DNA of 64,000 bases, taken from the NCBI RefSeq assembly GCF_964199755.1, contig NC_133910.1, forward strand, positions 10,300,711 to 10,364,710, written 5' to 3'. Source of the stretch: Larus michahellis. Lineage: Eukaryota > Chordata > Aves > Charadriiformes > Laridae. The position numbers and the translations under genes were made by a program. The notes below the pieces were generated by a model, which had not been told where the DNA came from, did not search any database, and saw only the letters and a program-made list of their open reading frames with translations. Below are positions 22,883 through 49,056 of the stretch, one piece after another. Each line of letters begins with the position of its first letter. The stretch's first letter is position 1.

Positions 22883-23511
22883 AACACGGCGTCCGGCCCA
22901 AGGCAACTGTTATCAGTCATGCAGGAGAAACTCAGATCCAGCACTCTCAGTTATTTCCATTGACCAGCACGTAACATCCACTATTATTTCTCCAGCGACA
23001 CTCTGTGTATGTGTGTGTTGAGTGCAGAGTTGCATTTTTCACTTGTTTCTTGTGGACTTGTAGAACGACCGTGAGTCTCTCCAAGGCAATGCCAGCCACA
23101 GTCAAAATTAGTGACTCTACTGTGCTTGCAAATCTTGCTCCCAAACCCACGGGAATATGAACAAACCAGAACATGCTGAGTCTCAGGGGTGTCAATGATC
23201 ACCTCTGAATATAAAGGAAGGAGGAATTTACGTGGTTTGGCCTGATTCTCTTTTTGCACCAGTGAAGCACTGTCGGTTCCTGGACATCCCTCCTTGTCTC
23301 CACTTGCATGTATGAAATCTGAAATGGGCTTTTTTGGCTCAGCAACTCGATGTATACACAGACCTTCCTGGGCCAAACTCACGGGTAGCTGAGACTCCAC
23401 TAAGTGGAAAACACGATGCCAGCTGGAAATAGGCAGTTTTTCTTCCTCAAAGTGCTTTAGAATCACATGTCCTTTGATTTACTCTAAGGTAAGTAAATCT
23501 TAGTGTTTTTC

Positions 23512-23645
23512 CCCCCATTTTATAGGAGGGGAAACTGAGATGTCCTAAACTGAGAGGAACCGTGGGGGTTGGTGGCAGAGCCAGGTTTAGCACCCTGAAG
23601 TTTTTGATTGCTGACTTGTTCTTAGAGCACTGAGTATCTCTCTCC
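23512..23645 (-). mobile_element. MIR-like SINE fragment (antisense)
   Basis: Read on the + strand, cattttatag gaggggaaactgag followed by ggtggcagagccaggttt matches the reverse complement of the MIR core (fragments of CCCATTTTACAGATGAGGAAACTGAG and GTGGCAGAGCC). It is degenerate, as old amniote MIRs are. Confidence 0.6.
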
Positions 23646-24728
23646 TCTCACAGCCATCTACCAAATCTTTTTTTTTTTTTAATTTTTTATTCTTGTTCTT
23701 TATTAACACGCTACTTTGTTTCCTTGGAGTCATATTGGATCACAAATGAGTGATTTCAGAATGTATCTACACAAAAGTCTTAGACACTCCATACTCTGGG
23801 ACTGGGAAATGCTCAATGGAAACCGATCATAAAGGTGTAGAAATGTTCTGCCCTGCTGCGGACCCAAGTTCAGTTAGTGGAAACAGTCGGGTAGAAATCA
23901 GAGGCCAGTTAAAAAGAGGAGAACCGCAGTTAAGACGAGCAGGAACAGTCGCTAGCTGAGCGGACAGCAGCGTGATGGCGTGTTCCTTTATCTGGCAGCG
24001 TCTCTCTGGTTCCCTCTGCCCTCCTGTTGTTCTCCCTCGCTGGAGTACGGCCGAAGGCACAGCCCGGGAGGACTGATGCTGGCGGGGCCGGCACCGCGGG
24101 GCTCATTGCAACAGCAAAGGAAGTGCTCAGCAGTCTGGCCCCAGATCAGGAAAAAAACTCCGAAATGATTCTTCATTGACGGTAATAACAAAAAGTAAAC
24201 AAGTAACCTTTGCCAGCCCTTCTCAGTTTCCACCGAGCCAAGAGCAGGTCTGTAACAAAACCTCTCTCCGCGCGAGCACACGGGCCTGTCTTGCTGCTAA
24301 GTGTCTGTGAGGCCGCGTTTCCAAGAATGTGAAAGCCTACTATGAGCCACAGTTAGTGTGTAATGTGACCGAACTGTGCCCGGGGAGCAGAAGACAGGAA
24401 TCCATGCGTTACATAACTTGTTTTTAATTCGGGCTGTAGATCCATGTGTTTTTCTTTCTGGGAGATCCTGGATCAATCTCCAGCGTCGGCTGGGTGGGCA
24501 GCCATCCCGCTGGTTTGGCCAGCCCGTATTGTACACGCGGTGAGCCTTCTCCTGACTGTGCCCCCGAGTGCTGTGTGTCACCAACGGCTGGACACGCGGC
24601 TCCAGCCAACCGGTAGGCATGGCATGAGGAATGGCGCAAGGAGGCGCGGATGGCTGCTGAGGTGGCCACCAAGGTCTCTTGGGTTGAGAAGTAACTGAGT
24701 ACAAGCATGCATTGGTATTTGTTAGAAC

Positions 24729-24822
24729 AAGCATATATATATATATACACACATATATATGTATATACACACATACATATATATGCACACACGCACAACT
24801 GTGTGTGTATATATATTTTAAA
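24729..24822. repeat. AT/CA microsatellite
   Basis: Alternating tatata and cacaca runs with some interruptions, ending in tgtgtgtgtatatata. Alternating purine-pyrimidine sequence of this kind can form Z-DNA or cruciforms and is often length-polymorphic. Confidence 0.9.
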
Positions 24823-26592
24823 AAGTACAGAGAGAGAAAGAGGGTGATGGTAATATCTCGGACAGTTAGGCCAGTATTCTGTCTAATTGCAGCCAGCAGC
24901 TAGCAGCTCCATCCCCAATTTAAAATAACATTTGAAAGGAGAGAGGAAATTAAGTCCGCAAAGTACTGTCACCTTCAACATGCGAATAACCGTTTCCAGT
25001 GTGTAACCAGTCACAAGGCACTCATGCACGCCTGACCTGACTGGAACCACCGCTGCAGAAGTGTCCCCTCGGGGAGGGGACGGTCACAGGTTGCACCCAT
25101 TGCAGTTGCTTTTCTCCTTGTCTGTAGCAATGAGCACAGGACGGGCATTCCCTTTGTTGGCTGTCGGTGGAGCGTTTGTAATCACAAGGTTGAGGTGGAT
25201 TGTTGTGTCCACACGCAATAACCTTGAGATGCTGGTGGCGGTCGGCAGGGTCACCGGGGCACAACTTTCTTCTCCGTTTTTTGCTCGTGCGTCCTGATGA
25301 CCCTTTAGTTGTGGAATTAGTGCCATAAACGAGTGGGTAGCTATTTCATTTAAGACTGAAGGAGAGACTTTGGGCTGTAACTTGACCTGACATCCCCCAG
25401 TACTTGAGATTTCCACAGCTGTTTTGTTGAGGGAGAAAATGGTTTGGTGCATTTCTCTTCTGTCTCAGCGGTGCAATGAAAGGGGGAAAATATAAAATAT
25501 GTATCTGCTAAGTATCACCTTAGTTACTGATCACAAAAAGACCCCACTTGTGAAATGTACTGTATATCAATGTTTTTGTAACTGATACCACTGACGGGAC
25601 AGGAGTGCAAAGCAGGGGGCGAGGAGCGTAGGTGCTTCTCTCCAGAGGGAGTGGACTCGCCACGACCCGTGGGGCGAAGGGCCCCGCACAGGCTGTGCTC
25701 CAGGGCACCGTCCCCCATAAGTAGCCAGGAGCAGCTTTGCTAATTCAGAAATCAGGCTCTGTTTATATTAAGCCCAAATTGTTTGCAAAAACTGGAAGCA
25801 ATTCAGCTTGTGCAGTTTTAGAGCTAATTATGTGTATGGAAAATATTCAACTGTACCAAGAATGTAAGAAATCCTCTAATTTATTCAATACATTGTTTCA
25901 CAACATATTTCACACTGACTGTTGCCACTGAACCAAACCTTATCTCAGGTCATTTGCATTCATCTCCTGTCTGTAGATTAAAAAAAAAATAAAATTAAAA
26001 TAATTCTCATTTTCTTAGTTTATTCAGTAATTGCCAAATGGGTTCTGGTGCAGCAATGCAGCCTCCACGTACTAAACTTTTCCAGTTGCTATTTACAAAA
26101 CCTTTTGCAGACAAAAATCCAATGAAGATGATAGCCAGTGAAAGGCTTTTCACTCACGTTTAATAAGATAACTAAATACGGCTAGGGTCTGAAAGTGGAA
26201 TGGTTTACAGATTTATTACCAATTCTTGGTTTTTTTTTTGGGCTCACGCTGGTTAACCCCAGTGCCCGAGCTAAAGGTGCTTACACAACTTACTCGTTGG
26301 GACGGGGGAGTGGGAACCAGTCCTGCACTACCAGTGATATATCTGTAGGGTGCCAACTAGAGACACATCAGTTTTATTTCATCCACCAATCATTTTGTTG
26401 TAGCATGTTGCAATTCTGCATGTCTTGGCTACAATGGTTAAAAAAAAAAAAAATTCTCTGAATGAGTGGACGGTCAAGACTAATATTTATTTTAAAAAAA
26501 GTAAAACTAAATTGTAAGCACTTTTTTGTAAAACCAATGTCTGTTTTGTTACATACTTTTAATGTTGTGCTTTGTAAATGTCTTATTTGTGT

Positions 26593-26602
26593 AATAAATA
26601 AA
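26593..26602 (+). terminator. LHX6 poly(A) signal
   Basis: Overlapping aataaataaa lies after a T-rich, AT-rich tail, followed by gttaatgcaag. It is about 600 bases from the MORN5 end on the opposite strand. Confidence 0.75.
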
Positions 26603-26619
26603 GTTAATGCAAGTAGAAG

Positions 26620-27190
26620 TGCTGGCACTTACATCCAGAAAATGATGTAATTCCATTTTATTTTATTTTTAAATACTTTCTGGCTTACTAATCAAGCAGC
26701 AACCCACCCAGTTTTCCTCTTTTATTATTTTGTTAAACTCTGGCTTCAGGAGAGTTCAACAAACGTTCGTAGTAAATGGATATAATTTCCTAGTTAGCAA
26801 ACCAGTCATTAAAGAATACCTCTGGTGTACATTATTACAATGATCAATCAATATCAAAGTACTGAGCAAAAAGAGAGGAAAGGAATTCACCAGGACAGCT
26901 AACTAAAATCTGGGAAAATAATGTTGATTAAGATGGATTTGAATGACTTCAACACTGAATCTGAGGCACTCTTTTTAACAAATTGTTTTCAGGCTTAATA
27001 ACGTGTATATACACTACACTACACACCTCTCAGGAATATTATTGTGAGTACAGTCTGCTTTTTTTCCATGGCTTTTTCTCAGCATGACTGATTAAATGAT
27101 TATTTCCATTTTTGTTTGTGCTGACAAAGATGACGACAAGATTATATTCCTGTAGAGGGGAAGGGCGAGAGAAATCCACAAGGACAAATT
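26620..27190. other. Spacer between convergent LHX6 and MORN5
   Basis: About 570 bases of AT-rich, non-repetitive sequence between the two poly(A) sites. Stretches such as tacattattacaatgatcaatcaatatc contain TAAT/ATCAAT-type cores. No gene is seen. Confidence 0.6.
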
Positions 27191-27193
27191 AGA

Positions 27194-27199
27194 TTTATT
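27194..27199 (-). terminator. MORN5 poly(A) signal
   Basis: AATAAA on the minus strand, about 50 bases past the stop, gives a very short 3' UTR. Confidence 0.7.
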
Positions 27200-27249
27200 G
27201 TGAAACAGATTACCTGCTTTGGAATATTAACGTCTAACAAAAGCTGCTT

Positions 27250-40884
<13,635 letters not shown>

Positions 40885-41059
40885 GGCGGCCGGGCCCGGC
40901 GCGGCCGCGTCTCCATGGCAACGCTACGGCGGGGGGCCGGCAGAAGGCCCCGCCTCCCGCGGCCGCCGCGCAGACGCGCTCCCCGCCCCTCGCCGGCGGC
41001 GCATGCGCGGTGGCGGCGGGCGCTGAGGGGAGCTCAAGGAGAGCGGCGGCGCCGCCGCC
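40885..41059. promoter_or_regulatory. Bidirectional MORN5/NDUFA8 CpG promoter
   Basis: Only 175 bases separate the two start codons, which face away from each other. The interval is CpG-rich and has no TATA box. The CpG-rich zone runs from about 40.6 to 41.4 kb and covers the first exons of both genes. Confidence 0.85.
40909..40922 (-). promoter_or_regulatory. Near-consensus RFX X-box
   Basis: On the minus strand it reads gttgccatggagac, which fits the imperfect inverted repeat GTTGCC-AT-GGYAAC except in the right half-site. It starts 25 bases upstream of the MORN5 ATG. RFX factors drive ciliary genes through such sites, which suits MORN5. Confidence 0.55.
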
Positions 41060-41110
41060 ATGCCCGGCTCCCTGCAGGTGCCCTCCCTGGAGGAGCTCGA
41101 CGTGCAGGAG
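41060..41110 (+). CDS. NDUFA8: NDUFA8 exon 1
   Basis: Encodes [17 protein letters not shown]; the donor is caggag/gtgagt, phase 0. The start codon context is good (gccgccATGC). Confidence 0.95.
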
Positions 41111-43115
41111 GTGAGTGAGCGACCGCCGCCGCCGGGCCCTTCCCCCGCCGGGGCAGCGCGGCGGGCCGGCGCCGAGGCGGGCCGCCCCCATCGCCGCTCT
41201 GCCCCGCTGTAGGTGACGGTCAGCTCGGCCGTGCTGAAGGCCGCGGCCCACCACTACGGCGCGCAGTGCGACCGGCCCAACAAGGAGTTCATGCTGTGCC
41301 GTTGGGAGGAGAAGGACCCGCGCAAGTGCCTGCGGGAGGGCCGCCAGGTCAACCAGTGCGCCCTCGACTTCTTCAGGTGAGCGGGACGCCCCCAGCCAGG
41401 CTCCCCCCGCGGCTGCCCGCCCGAGGCCTCCTCTGCCATGAAGGTGAAGGTGTTTCGGGGGGTCTCCTGCTGTAGCGCGTCCTTCCGAGCTTTGCTATTC
41501 CAGCGGTGTCAGCCAATGGGCTTAATTTAAAATTCTGCTACCATACGGCCTTCGGAGTCTTTATTGTTGCTTCTTAAACTTTAGCTCTTGAGAATAGAGG
41601 CTGTGTCCTTTGTTGTTTTCTTTTATCTATTTATACTTTAATTTACCCTTTCATATGAAGCACCATGGCCTCTGCTTCAGAGCAGGTGGCTCAGGTTTTT
41701 GTTGGGTTAGCAACAGAATGCGGGGGTGTGGTGGACGGCTTGCTGCTTCTGCATCTTGCATCTGTGTTATGAAATACAGGAGACGGACCTCTGCTTTGCA
41801 TTGTCTCTCCTCTCTGTTTTGTGCTCAAGTAGACACACAATTTAGCTCTTGTGACCAAAAAATGTAGATCAAGGCATGTGCCAGTGTCATGTTCTGAAGT
41901 TGCTAGGAAAAGGCCTAGTTTAATTATCTCAAAGCATGTCCGCTTCGAGTACAGCAGCTAGTAATGGGGAACCTCTGTCCTAAGCATGTCTTCATGAGTT
42001 TGAGACACCAAACTAATTTGGAAGCATTGTATAAAGTACACTAAGTTACTTGGCAAAGCAGGGATCCCATATAGAGGAGCTGTGTACATCTACGGAACAA
42101 GAATACCTTCCATGTATTAGTTAAGTTACTGCTATCCATACTTGTAGATACAGCGGTACAAATTTTACTGGTATTGGTATGAAGTTCTGTATAATGATGC
42201 TTCAAATATTGACTTCTCTGAAGACTTTAAATGTTCCTGAGAACTTAAAACTACAGAAACACTTTATCACAAGTTGAGGTTTGGATGACTGAGAGAGAAA
42301 AACATTAAATTTACAACACTTGCTAACAGTTTTCTTCCTGTCATCTCTTTCTTACAGGAAAATTAAGACGCACTGTGCGGAGCCATTTACTGAGTACTGG
42401 ACATGCATTGACTATACCAACTTGCAGGAGCTCCGTCGATGCCGAAAGCAGCAGGCAGTATTTGATAACTGTGTGCTGGAGAAATTGGGTTGGGTGAGAC
42501 CTGATCTGGGACAGCTCTCTAAGGTAACTTCATACCTTCGTGATCAGATCTCCCTTCTTATGGACATTTAAGTCCAGACCAGTCTCAGACTTTTCTCCCA
42601 AACAGAATGCGATTTGTGAACTCAGCACTGGAAGCTTGTGGACTTTACTAGAAGTCAGGATTCTGTCAGTGTTCTCCAGAGCTGCTTTCCAAGAAGATTT
42701 GCACTTAAACAGCGCCACTTACTCTTATGTTTTTGCTCTTTCTAGTGCAGAGACCTTTCCTTTAGGGATGAAGCTCACACACATGTAGAACCATTCTGTA
42801 GTTATGAGTGAAATGCACCTCTCCTCCCTTTTTTTAGAAGTACTGTGGAGATAGGAGCTCTCATCAGATCAACAGTGTGTCGTTTGGTACTTCATGGTAG
42901 CTCTTCGAGTTCTGACTCAATCTAGCTTTTCTATTAAATGCTGTGAGAAGTCATATCACTTCTTTTTTTCTCTCCAGGTCACAAAAGTGAAGACAGACCG
43001 TCCAATGCCTGAGAATGCCTATCACTCTAGACCTAGACCAGAGCCAAATCCACCCATTGAAGGAGAGCTGAAGCCTTCTCCGTTTGGCAGTAGGCTCTTT
43101 TTCTGGTCCTGGTAA
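41060..43115 (+). CDS. NDUFA8: NDUFA8, mitochondrial complex I accessory subunit
   Basis: Four exons, 41060-41110, 41213-41376, 42358-42523 and 42978-43115, encode 172 residues, the same length as I remember for the human protein. Cysteines form twin CX9C motifs: C36/C46 with C56/C66, and C78/C88 with C100/C110. Each pair makes a CHCH hairpin, oxidised after import by the MIA40 pathway. The protein (also called PGIV/19 kDa subunit) sits on the intermembrane-space face of NADH:ubiquinone oxidoreductase and is needed for its assembly. The C-terminus is proline-rich and ends [10 protein letters not shown]. No cleavable presequence is evident, as expected for CX9C proteins. It shares its promoter with MORN5. 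Confidence 0.97.
41213..41376 (+). CDS. NDUFA8: NDUFA8 exon 2 (first CHCH)
   Basis: The acceptor is gctgtag/g and the donor is cttcag/gtgagc. It carries cysteines 36, 46, 56 and 66, including [11 protein letters not shown]. It ends two bases into an arginine codon. Confidence 0.96.
41377..42977 (+). other. NDUFA8 introns 2 and 3 (41377-42357 and 42524-42977)
   Basis: Ordinary AT-rich introns. No other gene or mobile element is recognised. Confidence 0.8.
42358..42523 (+). CDS. NDUFA8: NDUFA8 exon 3 (second CHCH)
   Basis: The acceptor is tcttacag/g and the donor is ctaag/gtaact. It carries cysteines 78, 88, 100 and 110 ([25 protein letters not shown]). Ends in phase 0. Confidence 0.96.
42978..43115 (+). 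CDS. NDUFA8: NDUFA8 terminal coding exon
   Basis: The acceptor is tctccag/g. It encodes [20 protein letters not shown] and onward to RLFFWSW, with stop TAA at 43113-43115. Confidence 0.96.
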   Translation, partial: VTKVKTDRPMPENAYHSRPRPEPNPPIEGELKPSPFGSRLFFWSW

Positions 43116-43203
43116 AGTGGGCAGACTGTGTTGTAACTAAAGTGCAAAGATGTATTGCTTGCAAATGTAAATTGTCCAGTATGCATTGGGTATAACTTTA
43201 ATG

Positions 43204-43209
43204 ATTAAA
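43204..43209 (+). terminator. NDUFA8 poly(A) signal
   Basis: ATTAAA, the common variant signal, lies about 90 bases after the stop and gives a short 3' UTR. Confidence 0.6.
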
Positions 43210-46200
43210 GAACCCCAAACGATTACATGGCTTAGTAGACTTCTTTAAACATACTCGCACATCACAGCAACTGAAAAAATGTATTTCCCTGTTTTACTCT
43301 GCAGTCGTATAGCCCTTAGGACCATATTAACACTAGTAATGTCAGTTGCTTGACAGTGGCTACCAGGCTTGACTGAGATGTGTGTAAATGTAGCTGGAGT
43401 CTTTGACTACTGCTTCAAACAAACAAAAACTGGCGTGCGACTTTACTTATTGAGAGCACTGTCACTTGCGTCAAGGAAACTTTAGGAACAAACAAGTTGT
43501 TAATGTCTTCCCTTAGTCTTGCAACTGATAATTGTGCGTTTTTTTCCAAGGGACTCCTCTGTATAGGTTTAACCTAAAATCTGTCTCGAAGCAAGGATTT
43601 TAGTCTGAATGTGTTGCATTTGCTAGGTATGAGGTCAGTACTGTTTCTGACATAAACGTCTGTGTTCTACTCTACCAGCTATTCATTCCTCATGCAGCTA
43701 TGTCAGTGGCTTCTTTTTTCTTAATTTTTTTATTTTTACTGAGGAAACACAAGCTACTTCATCAGAAAACTTACACTAACTTTGCAACACCTTTAAGGAA
43801 AAATTATCTCCTAAAGGATCTTCCTGTCCCACAGAGCAATGCGGGAAGGTGGCTTGCCTTCTGTCTCTGACTGGAGGGGTTTGGGGCAGATCCTTCCCAT
43901 TGTATCACTGTGATTAGTCTTTTTGATAGGTGAGTAAATAAGCTTTAACTTATCTTTTCTACGATATCTAAAAGTCACATATTTCATAGGAAGCAGATCT
44001 AATATTTCCTCCACTTCTACCCAATAGCAAAAACCTTATTACAAAGGTCAGACAAAACGAAATGAACTTGTTTTCATGAAGCCATGTGCAGTTGAGCTTG
44101 CTCCGGGCCAGATGGTGTAGGCTGAAGCATAGCAAGGACTTGAATAGTACTTTACTCCTTGAGCAGCCTGGCCGTTATTAGGATCTGAAGGTTTACCATC
44201 TTCTTGTTTGGGGTAGGATTAAACTGTAGTGGGTCTGTAGCTGTAGCATATGTTTCTGATCCATGGAGCTAGAGGGAAAATTGTATAACGTTTAGCTAAA
44301 AATAGCTCATGCACTGTGGCTTATGGGTTCTTGCTACTTTCTGCTTGGGTGTGTTGGCTGGAACTCAAAGCAGGTGCTATGGCATACATGTTTGCATTTT
44401 AGTGTATGTATCACACTGTCTTAGCAGCTCCTTGTCTAAATCTGTGAAGTGGTGTGCACCTCTGCAGTTTCTCCTTCCAGATCACTGCCAGCATTTCAGA
44501 GCAGCCACATATTATTGAGGAAAGATAACCCCCTTTCTGCAGAGACTGAAATTAGGACAAGCTTGAGATCTAATTACATTCAGCTGAGTGAGTGAAATGA
44601 GGTTTGGCCAAGTAGAGGATAAATTGTTCTGGGATGTTAACACGTGTCACATCTGATCTTTTGTTGCTGACCCACTCCAATAGTTAGGCAACCTCGCAGA
44701 AGGACTTTTTAGATGTTACTTACTATGTTTTGCTAATAATTTACTATTGTCAGCATAATGTATGAAACATTGCACTGCTGAACATCTGCTTTTGAATAAA
44801 CAGGCATGGGCATTCCAGTAGTCAGCCCCTAATCATAATTAAAGAGTATTTTTCCCATTAAATTGCTTCTGAAAAGAATGACATGCATAAATAGGGGGAC
44901 AATTTTTTTTAAACAGCCTTTTACGATCCCCACCCTTAAGTTAGCTGGTACTGTAAGCAAAAAAAAAAAAAAAGTGGTTTATACTACAGCCTCAAAGGTT
45001 TAAGATTGTTCATCTGTTTCGTGACAGCCGAGTCTACTACCTCTTGGGTCAGACGTAGTTGATCCAGTAATGATGCATTGACCACGTTTTAAAGTGAGAA
45101 TTAACTGTCTGCTCGCATGGATTCCCACTTCAGTTTCAAGGAGGAGTGGGCAGGTGAATGTACAAAAGAGAACAGAAGAGGAGGACAATGAAGTGATAAA
45201 GTCAAGTAGAATTCAGATGTATTGTGAGCACTTCTTTCATTAACCTCTCTGAGATAATTGCTTCTTGTTTTTATCTCTTGGCTGAATCTCTGTGAAAAAG
45301 TGTTGCCACAGGTCTGTTTCTTGGTGCTTTGGACGGTGCCCGTATGTAGCTATTTCTGTTCAAAATCGTTGTGTGGTTTTACTCAAACATAGATGCCCCC
45401 TTTGGAGCGGTAATGTTTTCTCGGAAACTTTAGAACAAGTGAATGTCAAGATCGAGTAAAGACCATAAAAGTATTTTTGAGGAATGTATCTTGACATTTT
45501 TTTGGCAGATGGAGAGCAGACGCGTACAGATTCAACACAGATATTTTGCTGGCGATGTGAGAAGTGTTCTTTGTTATGTTGTAGGCTCTTAGCTCTGCCA
45601 GAGCTTCTAATCACATGTGTTAAATTAACAAAATTTTAAGCCAGGGTCATGGTAGCTTGCCACAGCATGGGCTAGATCAGGCAGAACCTGCTCTGTTCTC
45701 TCAGATTATAGATGGGAAGAGTAAAATCCTAGTGTAATCTCTGATCTCAGTAAGGTAGGAGTGTGCGCTTCTGGTGCAGCAGAGTTGTGTGGTGTGAGCA
45801 CAACAGCATCCTTCTGCAGACACAGTCCCCCTCCAAGGCACCTGGCAGTTTGACCTGGGTACATCAAATGGTTCTGCTTAACTCCAAGGCAAAGGGCTGG
45901 AGGAGGTGCACTGTTAACCGAAAAGGCCAGGAGTCCAACAGCAACTCCCGCTGCTTTTAATCTCCCAATCTGAGCAAGTCGTGGCAAGTAATTAGCTTTA
46001 TTTGGCTCTCTTGCCAGTTTCAAAGTTCTGTTGCCTGTCACATTATCCATATTACCATCCCTGATAAAAAAAAAAAGAGACTCCCAAGAGTCAGTTTAGG
46101 TGGAACTAGCCTTTCACGCATTTGTAAGGTGAGACTCACTGGGGCAAAAACCATTCTGGTACTCCTCTTCCTCTGCCTTCAATTGCAATATGGTTCTAGA

Positions 46201-48894
46201 ATGGATAAATAAGGTAAATTGGGTTTGTTCCACGCACACACCCCCACACCCTGCCGCAGGAAAAGATCTTTATACCAAGGATTCATAATGTTAAAGAGTC
46301 TTTACCTTCAAAACAAGGATACCCCTATAAAGCCAGAGAAGAAGTTTGGGGCTCAGGACAACTTTATAAAATCCTTCTGGAAGCTTGCTGTGTACTCTTG
46401 TACTGGAAACGTTTTGAAACTAGAATCCGTCTGGATGCTAATAGGAGATTTCAGACTCCCTCTTGTGGCTGCATTAAGCTGATCTTGAGCATCCACGTGA
46501 AGATTTTGCCATGATGAAAGTCCTAAGGCTGCTTCAGTATTGCTTATAGAAACTTGATAATCTCTTTTGTCTCTGCTACAAAATTCACTTGAACGTTGTC
46601 TCAACTTGGTTTTTCCTACATATGAAAATTCTTGAATTCTGTATGAAGTGGGTAGTGGAAGAAAAATGGTTTGAAAACGTTCTGATCACCTCAGTCACAT
46701 TTGGTGTGACCTGGGGAAGTTAAGGCAGAGCCAAAGCGGATGGAGGAGGTTGGGAAATCCCGATGTTGATTATATTTGCTTCTCTGAATCCAGAAAGGGG
46801 GTCCCTGGAGCTGCAGAGAAGAGGATGATTCTGGAACTGCGGGCCAGCGCTAGCAGTGTGACAGGCAAACACGGGAAGCAGGTTAATTGCAATATTTAAC
46901 ATCAGGTAAAAGCACTTTATTTCTTTTTATTAGGAATACACATGACCTTACTGAATGGTCTTAATAGTGCAACCTGTTAATAGTTTTATGGTTTTTCATG
47001 TGAGCCCTTCTGGATGGGGACTTGATCCGAGTCTGTTCTAAGACCAGCTGCGGGGTTGAGTGTGGTACAAGTAGTAGTTTGGAAAAGGGAGAAGATCTGG
47101 GAAAATACAGAACAGCAAACTAGAAGCAAAAATCCTGTAGTGTTATTTTGGATATTAAGGCAGTAAATCAGCCCTGCAAGCAGAAGCTGAAAGGGGGGTG
47201 GCCCCCTGACCCCAAAGGCAGGTCAGCAGCACAGCTCACTCGGCAGTGCAGGGGTAATTCCTGGTTTTGGTTTCTGCTTCAACAACAAGTTTCTCTGCTC
47301 CCTTACACGTCTTGAAGGGGCTTTGGCAAACCTAACGCATGCATCGATGCAGTTTCCTCCTGTGTGCGATGTCTGTGCCTGAGCAGTGCAGCGAGAGCAG
47401 GCGATGAGGAGGGCGGGTTGCCTGCGCGCTCCCAACCTGCCTGGCTGCTTGAGAGCTGCTCCAGGGACAGGGCTGGGACAGAAGCAGGAGTTGCTGGGAC
47501 AGAAGCAGGAGCTCCTGGGACATGAAGAGCTTTGCTGGACCTGACTGGATCCAGGACTAAGGGCTCAAGGGAAAGAGATGAGAGCATTCAATAAGGTAAA
47601 ACCTCTTCTATCTTGCCTGCATCCCAAGCATCTCCCCATCGCTGGTGCCCTCGCTGTCTGCGAAATAGCCGAGATCACATTTGTCTGCGTTGGTCTGTTG
47701 CAGATGCCTGAACAAAAGGATTCTAACCCGCCCGTTCCTGTGCTCTTGCCTGGGCTGGCAGACGCAGATGGTTCAAGTGAGTGTTTCGTTCCCACTGTGT
47801 TCTGCAGCACAAAATGGCGAACGGCTTTTGCTGTTTTGATAGGGTTTAAATTAATTTCTCCCTTCTCACCAGGGGAAATGAGGCCTGGGAAGAACGGCCA
47901 TGCCTGTTGCTTTGTTAAGCCCGGCTTTGGCTCCAATTCTGGCACCAAGAATGGAAATAAAATTCAGGGAAGGGGAGCTTTATAAAAGAGCTATGGGTCT
48001 GCTCCCGAGTTGATAGGTTAAACCGTACAAAACACTGACTCTGAGGCATTGCTCTAATATTTGTAAAATCAGCATGGCAGCTCTGTTAAGGGCCATGAGT
48101 CACCCTGAGGGTGGTTCAGCTCTTTATAAGTAGTAGCACAGCCTTCTGCTTCCATGCTAACGGGAGTGACAATTTTAATGGAGTTGGAATTAGCCCTTTG
48201 GTTAGAGCACCGTCTGACCTCTGCTTTGTTCTTGCTGCCTCCCGTTTACAGCTGTGCCGAGTGGAACCTGACCCATCTTTGTCTGGGAGAAAAGGACTGG
48301 ATGGAGCCCTTAAACATGAATCAACTAATTCCAACAGTGTCCCCCCCGCCGGCCACCCCTCCTGTCCCTGGCCAGCAGCTCTCTCTGGACTCCTGCGTCC
48401 GAGCTCTGCCCGGCTGCTCCTGCGGGACATGGTCAGGTGTGGCCCGACTTGGCTTTCGTTGTCAGGAAGGTGCTGACAGCCGGCCTGACCCCAGCCATGT
48501 GCACGCAGCGGGAGGCTCTGCCTGTCCCCAGGCACGGCCCCGGGTGCTCGTGGCAAGCCTGCGCTCCAGGCTAAACAGAGGAAGGTGAGGGTCAGCGGCA
48601 GAGAGCTCTGCCCAAGACTCAGGAAGCACATTTTGGCAGAGGAAAGAAATACAATACAAGCAGGGAGGGAAACTCAGCTTCCATCCATCCCCCTCCAAGA
48701 AGCTTTTGGCTGCCTACAGCTGCCGGAGTCTCTACTATCAGTTATTGGGCTCTTTATTGTTACAGGCTTTCATGTGTTTGTTTTCTGTCGTCTTTTACAC
48801 CACCGTGCTGCCGAGGGGACAGAATGGAGCGACACTGGAGCCGTATGGACGGGAGGGTAGAGCCCTGCACTGGGGAACAGGCAACCCGGCTTCC

Positions 48895-49056
48895 CTTTCC
48901 TGCTTGTCACTATCTCATTGTGTGGCCTTGGGGCATGTCACTTCCCTCTCTGCCCTGGCTCCTCTGTGCGATGGGGTGGTTCCACCCAACAGAGCTCTCT
49001 CCGCTTGTTTACTCGCCTTTGTCCTTGTGAAGTGCCTTAGAGGAGTCTTGGGGGAA
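48895..49056 (+). mobile_element. MIR-like SINE
   Basis: Reads ...tgtggccttggggcatgtca then cttccctctctgccctggctcctctgtgcgatgggg and later ttgtgaagtgcctta. These follow the MIR order (tgtgaccttgggcaagt, cctcatctgtaaaatggg, tgtgaagcgctt) with many changes. Confidence 0.65.

Larger units (their letters stand above)
22883..26620 (+). other. LHX6 3' untranslated region
   Basis: About 3.7 kb from the last stop to a strong poly(A) signal. No other gene is seen. It contains an antisense MIR-like fragment (about 23.51-23.64 kb) and an AT/CA microsatellite (24.73-24.82 kb). The last 200 bases are AT-rich and look like a conserved 3' UTR end. That it is one continuous UTR is inferred from the lack of an earlier canonical AATAAA. 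Confidence 0.6.

Noticed and set aside
24729-24822. AT/CA repeat considered as a CRISPR-like or structured array
   Set aside because: The periodicity is dinucleotide only, so it is an ordinary microsatellite. No CRISPR array exists in this vertebrate sequence.
47578-47985. A 135-codon plus-strand frame in the spacer
   Set aside because: No family resemblance, no clear splice sites, and an equally long frame on the opposite strand.
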